The translations under genes and the position numbers were made by a program. 64,000 nt of DNA from Pezicula radicicola (lineage: Eukaryota > Ascomycota > Leotiomycetes > Helotiales > Dermateaceae), in the NCBI GenBank assembly GCA_003008705.1, contig PDUO01000096.1, positions 4,847 to 68,846 of the forward strand, in the 5' to 3' direction. The notes beneath the pieces were generated by a model. It was not told where the DNA came from. It searched no databases and worked only from the letters and a program-made list of their open reading frames with translations. Shown here piece by piece: positions 55,734 through 64,000 of this stretch; position 1 is the first letter of the stretch, and each line of letters opens with the position of its first letter.

Positions 55734-58247
55734 ATGTCCACAGTCCAACAGCCAAGTTTTAAAGAAACAGCAATCGGTACTTCAAAAGGAAGAGTTTTAT
55801 CCGCAATTCGCCAGCGAATCGATGAAGCAGCCTGTCCAAGAGCCCCGAAAGTCTCTAGCGCAGTAACGGGGAACGGGAAGCGCGTTTCTGCATTACAGGT
55901 GAATTCAGAGGTGGAAGATCTCGTTAGTGACATCTTCTACAGTTGGATTGTCCTGCGGTCAATATTTGAAAGTCATAGAGATAGGATTTCCACGAGATGG
56001 AGGAAAAAGACAGCTGTGCAACGAAAGGAAATTTTGCAGAAAGCTTGGGGTGGTTACATGTCTCCGAATCATCGACCCGACTTTGAGGAGTATTTCCGAG
56101 AACAACAAAACTTGCCACGGAAGAAGTTCGACACATTTGTTCACGAGCCATATCTATGGCCTAGTGTTAACCTCGAGGACCTAGCTCAGAAAGAGGATAT
56201 TCTCCTTTTAATGAACGTCCGGGCAACGAAACCACCCCATGAGTTTGCGCACGCCGACCTTGAATCAGTGCGTCTAGGTATTGCGGCTGAGAAGCTCGGG
56301 CCAGATGTTGCCAATTCGTACATTATGTTCTTGGACAGCTGCGCGCCATCCGAATATGGTAGAGTTCATTCCGGGAGCAAGGAAGTGGTAGATGAGTATG
56401 TGAATATAGGTCGGGGTTTTTTTCCTGGGCAGGGCCTGCTTATTGTCAATATCCAAGCTGGGATATTGAACTTTCTCGCTCGCTGTTGCACGGAAATTAT
56501 GCACGACTTTCCGATGACGAGACAAGTACAGGACTTAAGGCGAATATACGACAGTCTACCTAAGTTTTCTGAAATGAACCTGCATTACCCATTAGCAACT
56601 TCAACTGGATTAGACCCATATATGATAGGAGGATATCACCAAGTCTGCGGAATAGTTGACTTCAAGGCTTTGGCAGAAACGGCTTCTGCACAGTGCATCT
56701 CAGCACAAGACCATATATGGGCACTGCGGGAGGACCCAAGCTACTTTTTTGATTCGATTGGCGATTTGAAAGAGCACGATCTGGCAAACATACTAAATGC
56801 CACGGGCAAGCACTCGAAGGAAATAGACACACCAGAATTCTGGGATACAATTCAGCGAGATCTGGTTTTGTATGCTTACCAAGATGTTGCCTATTGGAAG
56901 TTAGTGCTGCAGGAGGTAAAACACATATCGCAACTCGAGTCGAAATATGTTGAACTTCAGCACAAGAAGGAAACATTGCCACATGACTTAACACTGTCAC
57001 TTCTGAGTCTTTCCAATATCCTCGGAAACATGAGCTTCAATTTGCGTCAGAGGATTCAAAAGTTCATGTGGTCATCGCCTGGATTTCGGTCAATGTTTAC
57101 ACGTTATTCGGATGGTGCGATATCGATCAAGCAGGGATACCAGCAGTTAGGCAAAGAACAGTTGTTTTTCATGCTACAAGAATTATCGAAGAATGACTTA
57201 TTCATGTTATCAAATCTTCCAGACTTCATGGACTGTCTAGAGAGGTTGTTGGAAGGCAACAAACGGAAGGGGATTTTGTCGGACTTCCTCGACAGGCTTT
57301 TGTCGGAATTAGGTGTTATTGCTCACTGCCTGCGACAACTAGTGCTTTTCCAGCCATTTGCATCGACAGGCATGTACCTCTTCGCAAAGAATAAGACAAC
57401 GGTAGAAACAACTTGGCACAGGCAGCAGAAGCCCCTCATGATAGTTGAAGAAGGGCTTGATCGTATTCGGATAAAGGAACTTGGGAAGCCAACACCGACT
57501 AGGTTCAAATACCCTATGGGGAAGAGTACAGAGACAAGCGTAAGGATAATTCGGGAGTCTGAGACAAACTTGGACAATTTTTGGCAGCTCTTGGACTCAA
57601 AATACACGACCGTGGTCGGGGAATCGCTCAACAAGGTCACTGGAATCGAGAACCGTCAGCTGAAGAGAACGCCTGTATATGTTCACCCAAAAGAGGAGGA
57701 TAAAGTCGTCAGTCCGGCTCTAGATGCATCAGATACGTCTCTTTCCCTTGTGACGGGCCTTATCGGACAAATAGACATTGGGTCGTCTGCAGAAGGTATC
57801 AGTACTTCCGCATCAAAAGTTAAATTGAAGACTCATAGGCCATCGGCTCCGCCGAATTCTTTACCGACAGAGACATCTCCGCCAACATCGAAGAATACCT
57901 CTGAAGTGAAGCCAACGTTCGTCGTGAATTCTGAAGCTTTGGATGTTTTCTCGATCCTATTCTTCACTCCTGGAGCCAACAACCAACCTGGAGAATTGCC
58001 ATGGAAAGACTTTCTATCGGCAATGAGCGAACTTGGCTTTCAAGCAGAAAAGGTTTATGGTAGTGCATGGCTCTTTACTCCTGAGAAAGGCCTGAATCTT
58101 AAGCACGGCGTAACCATCCATGGGCCTCATCCCAAGTCTAAACATTCCTATCAGGTTGCAAGACGTATCGGTAGAAGACTGGCTCGGATATATGGATGGA
58201 ATCACACCACGTTTACTCTGAATGACAGAAAGAAAAGATTGAGTTGA
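55734..58247 (+). CDS. large fungal family protein with HicA-like C-terminal domain (copy B)
   Basis: A single exon of 837 aa from the ATG at 55734 (MSTVQQPSFKETAIGTSKG); an in-frame ATG at 55458 would add 92 residues. It shares many blocks with copy A: STRWRKKTAVQRKEILQKAW, NHRPDFEEYF, FAHADLESV, FFPGQGLLIVNIQ, ALREDPSYFFDSIGD, LLSELGVIAHCLRQLVLFQP and RQLKRTPVYV. A Ser/Thr/Pro linker (about 690-735) leads to the C-terminal ~100 residues: VFSILFFTPGANNQPGELPW, FLSAMSELGFQAEKVYGSAW, TIHGPHPKSKHSYQVARRI and GRRLARIYGW. This order and the GS-x-W and H-x-P-H-P-K pattern resemble HicA toxins of bacteria, but the HicA catalytic His in GSHH is Ala/Trp here, so no RNase activity is claimed. No signal peptide. 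Unlike copy A it has no introns. Confidence 0.8.
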   Translation: MSTVQQPSFKETAIGTSKGRVLSAIRQRIDEAACPRAPKVSSAVTGNGKRVSALQVNSEVEDLVSDIFYSWIVLRSIFESHRDRISTRWRKKTAVQRKEILQKAWGGYMSPNHRPDFEEYFREQQNLPRKKFDTFVHEPYLWPSVNLEDLAQKEDILLLMNVRATKPPHEFAHADLESVRLGIAAEKLGPDVANSYIMFLDSCAPSEYGRVHSGSKEVVDEYVNIGRGFFPGQGLLIVNIQAGILNFLARCCTEIMHDFPMTRQVQDLRRIYDSLPKFSEMNLHYPLATSTGLDPYMIGGYHQVCGIVDFKALAETASAQCISAQDHIWALREDPSYFFDSIGDLKEHDLANILNATGKHSKEIDTPEFWDTIQRDLVLYAYQDVAYWKLVLQEVKHISQLESKYVELQHKKETLPHDLTLSLLSLSNILGNMSFNLRQRIQKFMWSSPGFRSMFTRYSDGAISIKQGYQQLGKEQLFFMLQELSKNDLFMLSNLPDFMDCLERLLEGNKRKGILSDFLDRLLSELGVIAHCLRQLVLFQPFASTGMYLFAKNKTTVETTWHRQQKPLMIVEEGLDRIRIKELGKPTPTRFKYPMGKSTETSVRIIRESETNLDNFWQLLDSKYTTVVGESLNKVTGIENRQLKRTPVYVHPKEEDKVVSPALDASDTSLSLVTGLIGQIDIGSSAEGISTSASKVKLKTHRPSAPPNSLPTETSPPTSKNTSEVKPTFVVNSEALDVFSILFFTPGANNQPGELPWKDFLSAMSELGFQAEKVYGSAWLFTPEKGLNLKHGVTIHGPHPKSKHSYQVARRIGRRLARIYGWNHTTFTLNDRKKRLS

Positions 58248-60332
58248 TAAACTCTAGGGAACATTTGAAGGGACATGAGAAGGTCTGAGGAGGACTTACT
58301 AGCTAAGCACTTGACTTTGGGAACACGGTAGTTGGATATAACGGATTTCTTGGGAGAATACATATTGGGCAGACAACAAAATTTAACCAAGCATGTAACA
58401 CTACACGAAATTTCATAGTAAAAGGTCGTTTATTTTTCATTGCAAATTATTACATCTTAACACGTCACATGAGCTGAATATGTCCAAAGAATTTAATTAA
58501 TTGATCAATTTCACTAGGTGATTTGAGCAATTCGGTGATGCTAAGCGAAATAACATTGCCTAATTCAACGTCGGTTTTATGTTTAACAATTTCACTAATT
58601 ATCATACAAATCGTACTCCTTTTCATGCTCTTCCTCTAGTTTAATTAATTTTAAAGCTAGGTGCCAAATCAATTATAGGATTAAGTTAGGAATTAAGTTT
58701 ATTTGAGAGTTAGGTGTTGAAGTAATTAGAATCTTAGGTTAATTAGAAAGCTATATTCTACATCGGAAAGCCATTTTCTAGTGAGAAGACAAATTAAGTA
58801 AATCTTCAAATCAGTTAATTTAATAGATTGGGTAACGGATTAGGAAGTCGTTGCGATTTCATATAGCAACACCGAATTGACGAAATATACCCTCGATTTG
58901 GTCAAATGGGCGGAACAATATAAACCGGTATGCCTTATAGTCAGTAGGATTATGTAGTTTTTAATTTCTAAGGCAACTGCGGAGTTTGAGAGCGTCGAAA
59001 TCTACATGTCTCTTGCGGCACTAGTAAGTGAGCTACTTTTATTTTAGTTGAACTATAATATTAACAGCGTTGCCACAGCTATTCCACAACCTTATATAAG
59101 TATTTTGAGGTTATAATATATATAAAACCGCCAAACAAATTATCATTTGGTGCAAACATTAGAAAAGAATTTCACGAGTTTATCTATCTCCTTTTTAGTG
59201 AACTTTCAAAGTTACATTATTATTACATCTGTACTTTAACATGACTATGGGATATATCCTAACTTATCATTCGCCCATTAGAGTATCTAAGGATTGGAAC
59301 ATAGCGACTAGATATTTGAGGGATTAATGTTTGAGCAACCCCCGACATGGAACAGATTAATAACTAAGCGACACGTCGCGACACACTTTCTTCACTTTCT
59401 TCACTTTCTTCTAATAACCTCTTAGAAAGTTTATGCCCGAAATTACACAACGGCAGGTCTTTAACCTAAGAAAGCAGCCCACCATGCAGCGAAAATCACT
59501 TCATTGCTTGATAGCCAAAGCCTCGAATACATCAACATCAACATCAACCCAATCCCCAACTTCAAAGTAGAACTCGCAGCACTTTCTTGATATTACCGTT
59601 TGGCCGTGGCCATAGAACGTATGAAGCTACCATAAGACCTACAGCAAACATGCCCGGGAACATCCCATCCACAGCAGTCAACGAAGCTTTGGGCCAACCA
59701 AATCGAATTACGAATAACAATAGTTTGGACGAGAATCTCGCTGCCCGTAGAATGCGGTTTTGACGGGTATCTCCAAGGACGAGCTCAGAGATCCCATATA
59801 GCGTTAGTACTTCACTTCTAAGTTCCTCCTCTCGAGAAGCGCTTAGCTAGTTGGTTGATCTTTCCTTCGCCTTATACGCTTTTCATTATGGATTCTCCAT
59901 TCTCCATTTCCTTATACCGCGTCTAATCTTCCATTCTAGTCCTGTAAGCTTCTTAAAGCCGTCCTCTTCCCACACCAGAAAATGGAAGAGTGTCTCGCTT
60001 AATTTATTCACCTCCTTCATACCTAGCTAGGTAGTGCCAAAAACTATGGCTTATCTCCGAACAAACAGCTACAGAGAGCCCTAAAACAAAAGCCACTTAA
60101 ATGAAAAAAGGATAGAAACACTATAAACCTAAGTTTTATAATAGCAAAAATAGATCCAGATTCAGGACGGTTCTTTAATACTGTAAATCGCTGACTTAGC
60201 TTGGTCTAACTTTGCTGCTGTAGCTCACGGTCTCCTCCCCCTTGAACTTGCCTTCCATGTTGTTCCAAGTTACAACAAAATCAAGGATAAATCAACCACA
60301 AGAATCCTCTTGTCAAGATGGGAGCCAATCAA
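58248..60332. other. 2.1-kb AT-rich, gene-free region
   Basis: 58400-59330 is strongly AT-rich with TTAATTAATT and TTAGGTTAATTAG-type words and stops in every frame, as in RIP-mutated repeats. At 59385-59412 there is a CTTTCTTCA tandem (three units). From 59470 to 60330 the composition is more normal but no gene is supported. Confidence 0.55.
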
Positions 60333-61553
60333 CTAATCAATCTCCATTTCGTCTATATAAAGAGCCTGGTGCCTGAGACCTTCATGAACCAGGGGCTCTT
60401 CCGTAACTTCCTGAAGAGAAACCGAGTTCGGTGTCCAATCCATATCGTCCATTGGCCGCTCACCAATCTCCTGCAAGGCCCCCTGAAGCCGATCTCTAGC
60501 CGCTTGCTCGTTATTCCTACTCCCAGTCTCCCATTCATTCAACTCTAACCATAAACGAACGAACTTGTCGTATCTACTAACGTCGGAAAACATGGTCATG
60601 AGGTCTCGTGAATGAAGGGACATGCGTCTGAGTTCGTGATTACTTTCGAGATGGCGGTGGGCTGCCGAGTTGCGCACACGGACTGCATCTGCTAGTGCCC
60701 TTTCCAGGGTGTAATTGTTTACTTGGGTAATGGCGTTATGAGGTATCAATGTTGGAAGTGTTTTCCTCCAGGTAGAGAGCTCGACTGCTTCTGAGCAAGT
60801 CCATTTATTTTCGTAGAGGATGTTGGGTACCCATCGGGATGCGAAATCGTAACAGCCCTCCTCGAGGATCCGCTGGATTATAGTGAGTATGCAATGTTGC
60901 ACTTCATAAGGAAGGTCAAGATATGGGGTCTCTGCGATTGAGTGAGTATGGCCCTGGTATGAATGTGAAGTGGATATCGGTGCTGGAACAGTCTGTTGAT
61001 TGTTATTAGTGATAATTTAGAGACAGGAAGTGTGGAGAAATACCTTTATCCAAACCTGATCGCCGCCTGCTCTCTTTGGCCTTCCTGCATAGTTTCGAGG
61101 AGCCCAGCGACTTGTCAAAAGCCCATGGTTATCTGGCAATGTGGTATCCGGTGCTTCATCTAGTGTCGGAACCGTATGTTTATGAGTGGCCCTTTCATTT
61201 TCCTTGCCACGGCATATAGCACCACTATCTGCGTTCTGCCCCCTTCCTTTGTGTATTAAATCCTCGTGCCGCTGGAGATCGTAGAGAAGTGTAAACTTTG
61301 TCCCGCAAGCCACTCCAAGACTTGGATGAATTCGCTCGCAGATATATGGTCCATTGCCCATGGCACCAGGCAACTTTGATGCTGAGCATCTGAGGCAAGC
61401 GTCTCGCCATTGGAAGTTCGAGAAATCGCATGACTTGCAAGTCCAGTCTCCAGGCCGAGGCTGGCTCCACTGGGATGTGCCCAGAGAAGGTGTGTTGGAT
61501 GCTCGAGTGCCGTTATGCGCCCAAGAACTTGTCTGTAGTCCACGGTTAGGCAT
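60333..61553 (-). CDS. RanBP2-type plus C2H2-type zinc-finger protein
   Basis: Exons 61044-61553 and 60333-60992 (51-bp intron, phase 0) give 389 aa. The frame stays open upstream of the Met at 61553, so an additional 5' exon is possible. Residues about 34-60 hold a RanBP2 zinc finger: PGDWTCKSCDFSNFQWRDAC followed by LRC (W-x-C-x2-C-x3-N-x6-C-x2-C). Residues about 69-105 hold a fungal C2H2 finger of the type C...C-x12-H-x4-H (VACGTKFTLLYDLQRHEDLIH), similar to the second finger of fungal transcription factors. The C-terminal half is helical and acidic without a known domain. RanBP2 fingers bind single-stranded RNA or ubiquitin; a C2H2 finger suggests nucleic-acid binding. A regulatory role is inferred only. 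Confidence 0.7.
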
Positions 61554-62218
61554 CGCCTTTAGAAGATGTTCCTGCGTGAGATCTGGAGGTTGTGAGAATC
61601 GTAGTGTGCTCTCAGGGGTGGCTTATCGCAGGGCTAAGCTACGTACCCATCGAGCGGGAGAGTCATAAAAAGAGTAGTTGCTGGAGATTGGAAATTGTTA
61701 GCTACATTGAGACAAAGTCGAGTCCGTCTACCGGAGACAAAGCCACATGAGTTGAATGATATTGTTAGAAGACAATGGGAGAATCAACGTTTCATGATGC
61801 CTGTATTGGATGAGGATGTTCCAACTCAGGCTGTGTTGTGCTGCTTGTTGATCGCGATACGGAAGGTACAGGCGATTGCGATAAAGCTCCAAAGCTTGGT
61901 AAAGCAGCATGTAGACCCGCAGCGTGTTGGAAGGTACTGTACCGTAGCGTAGGCGTAGGCGTACCCTGTAGGCCCTGACGCCGCCTTTATTTCCACCAGA
62001 CAAGGCGCGAGACGGTGGCGTGCTCAGCCTGTCAGCCTTGCAAGCCTCGGAATGGCTCCGATCCTGTATCCGCATCTGTGCCTGAATCATCTTCCTCTTC
62101 TTCACCGTCATTCATCTGTCACATCTACATCTTCGTCTACATCTAATGTCACCGTAATACCTATCCCCATCCTCGCCTCAGATCGAGGTCGACTTCATCT
62201 CCCACCTACACCTCTGCA
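61554..62218. other. divergent promoter region between the zinc-finger gene and mch1
   Basis: About 665 bp between divergent starts. It has a GTAGGCGTAGGCGTACC repeat at 61949-61965 and a pyrimidine-rich leader (62100-62218). No further gene is supported. Confidence 0.5.
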
Positions 62219-64000
62219 ATGGCATCATCATCACGAACGCCATTGCTCTCTTCCCCAGCACTTGAGACATCCTCCCTTCCCTCATCACCAACCTCTCTGT
62301 CCTTCTCGTCACTTGAACGGCAAACCGAGGGACGAACTCGAGAGATTACGCGCTATGTTGCCTTCTCCTCCGCCATACTCTCCTGCCTCTGTGCCGGCTC
62401 AATCACAGCCTACTCGCTCTATGGCCATCTTTTCCAAGAGCGTCTCCGGTACACACAGCTCCAAGTCAACATTGTAGTCATCGCTGCCGAACTCGCCATG
62501 TACTTACCTGTCCCACTATTTGGCTACCTCTGCGACCGAATTGGACCGTCACCACTCTCTCTTTTGTCTGGAATCATGTTTGCGACTGGATATTTGCTGG
62601 CTGCACTCACCTACCGCAGCGGTGCATCTCCGGTAACGGGCTTGACATATCAGAGAGGGTGGCCATTGTGGGTTATGGTGGTTGCGTTTGTGATCATTGG
62701 TATGTCAACGACATGCATGTATATCAGTGCTGTTACGACGTGTGCGAAGAACTTTGGGAGAGGAAAATATAAGGGCTTGGCCTTGGCATGTCCGATTGCG
62801 GCTTTTGGGTTGAGTGGGATGTGGCAGAGTCAATTTGGGAGTAGAGTATTGTACGAAAGACACCAGGATGGGAGCAGGGGAGATGTGGACGTATTCAAGT
62901 TCTTCATATTTTTGGCTGTCACACTGCTGGCGGTGGGACTGCTGGGAACCATATTATTGAAGATTGTCGATGAGGATGAGCTGATTGATGAGGCAGTTGA
63001 AGAGCTGGAGAGGAGTGGACTGTTGGAGGACAGCGAGTTCTTCAGAAGAGGAAGAGGATACGGAACTGTTGACAGTGCGCTCAATGACGAAGAGGCAGAA
63101 GCTCAACGCCAGGAAGACATTAAAGCTCTGGACGAGGAAGAAGCCCGCAAAAAGACCTGGTTATTGAACGAGGAAACTTCGCGATTCCTCAAAGATCATA
63201 CTATGTGGTGGCTCGCTGGCGGCTTTTTCTTTGTTTCTGGTACGTACCAACACCCATCCATCTCGCCTATTGTTTTCTAACATTATCAACAGGACCAGGT
63301 GAAGCTTTCATTACCAATCTAGGTACCATAATCGGAACTCTTTATCCTCCAATCGGAGACACTAAGCTCAATACTTCGGCAGCAACGCACGTTTCCATAG
63401 TGGCCTTCACCTCAACAATAGCACGCATCCTCTTCGGAACACTAACCGACCTGCTCGCTCCCATTCCGGCAACAGCACACCAACATTACGGCTCTGTCCA
63501 GAACTCCGTCTCCTCCCTGCCACCTCGTCATCGCATAACCGTTTCCCGTGTCGCGTTTCTTATTGGATCTGGAGGTCTGCTCTTCCTAGGACAGGTTCTT
63601 CTCGCATCTGGTCTAATTCAGAACCATGGGGAAAGATTCTGGCTCGTGTCCTCACTCATAGGTTCTGGGTATGGCGCCTTATTCTCGCTTACTCCCCTGA
63701 TAATTAGCGTTATCTGGGGAGTTGAGAATTTCGGCACGAATTGGGGTATTGTGGCTATGGTTCCTGCATTAGGAGCTACTGTATGGGGTGTAATCTACTC
63801 ATCAGTTTATCAATGGGCGGCTGAGAAGAATCAATTTAAACGTGGCGCTGTTGAGATGGGATTGAGAATGGGAATGGGAATTGATATGGGGATTTCGAGT
63901 GATGACGGAGCTGATGAGGTATTATGTTTTGGAAAGCAATGTTATGAAGGAACGTTTTGGGGCATGGCTGTCAGTGTAGCCGTTGGATGCGTATTGTGGG
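62219..64000 (+). CDS. mch1: MCH1-like major facilitator transporter, 3' end outside window
   Basis: Exons 62219-63239 and 63293 to beyond the window (53-bp intron). The first ATG gives MASSSRTPLLSSPALETSSL, a cytosolic Ser-rich start, then membrane segments: AFSSAILSCLCAGSITAYSL, LAMYLPVPLFGYLCDRIGPS (MFS loop with DRIG), MFATGYLLAALTYR, VMVVAFVIIGMSTTCMYIS and FFIFLAVTLLAVGLLGTILL. A charged central loop follows (DELIDEAVEELERSG...), then the second half with FITNLGTIIGTLYPP and LFGTLTDLLAP. This is the Nodulin-like/MCH1 group: yeast Mch1 lies on the vacuole and resembles monocarboxylate carriers but does not transport tested monocarboxylates. The large acidic central loop is typical. Product is at least 576 aa so far. 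Confidence 0.85.

Noticed and set aside
1..64000. CRISPR array or bacterial operon structure
   Set aside because: Repeats have no unique equal-length spacers, genes have spliceosomal introns, and the DNA is clearly eukaryotic.

Overview
The window looks like nuclear DNA of a filamentous ascomycete (Pezizomycotina), probably a leotiomycete of the Botrytis/Sclerotinia kind. Genes have short introns of about 50-75 bp with GT...AG ends and CTAAC/CTGAC branch sites. Gene content is typical of that group: a fungal Tbf1-type telomere factor, Arp3 with a Gly/Pro insert, an MpaB-like oxygenase, a GH43 arabinanase and fungal-only zinc-finger genes. The class-level placement is an inference from overall look, not a search result.

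Layout: (1) 1-2.6 kb: AT-rich DNA cutting off the 3' end of a secreted TAP-type hydrolase gene, then a diverged direct duplication. (2) 2.6-13 kb: a four-exon coiled-coil gene, tbf1, a membrane-anchored histidine-phosphatase-like protein without the catalytic Arg, and an aldehyde dehydrogenase with a phased CCCCT array upstream. (3) 13-17.4 kb: gene-poor DNA holding a decayed cytochrome P450. (4) 17.4-29.5 kb: housekeeping block with arp3, a taspase-like threonine aspartase, TFIIH subunit tfb4 and the divergent UCS-domain gene she4/cro1. (5) 29.5-34 kb: a damaged SRPK-like kinase and AT-rich intergenic DNA. (6) 34-45 kb: MpaB-like oxygenase, zinc alcohol dehydrogenase with two possible starts, several local duplications, then the divergent pair rsm19 (uS19m, four exons, 93 aa) and mre11. 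(7) 45-60 kb: accessory zone with two full-length members and one relic of a large fungal family whose C-terminus resembles the HicA fold, an APH-type phosphotransferase, a 287-bp MITE, a GH43 arabinanase and AT-rich gene-free DNA. (8) 60-64 kb: a RanBP2/C2H2 zinc-finger protein and an MCH1-like transporter running off the end.

The strongest window-wide signal outside genes is an 18-nt minisatellite family (consensus GAGTAACTCACTTGATTT, with the near-palindrome GAGTWACTC) at about 13 separate loci. Three are inside introns (coiled-coil gene, mre11, the large-family gene), one is in the shared tfb4/she4 promoter, and the others are in intergenic DNA. In all three introns the repeat has the same sense as the transcript. 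Several genes here work in genome maintenance and transcription (tbf1, mre11, tfb4), but I see no evidence that they form a functional cluster; the window reads as ordinary fungal chromosome with a degenerate accessory section. Exon coordinates given below were worked out by hand from splice sites, phase and protein continuity.
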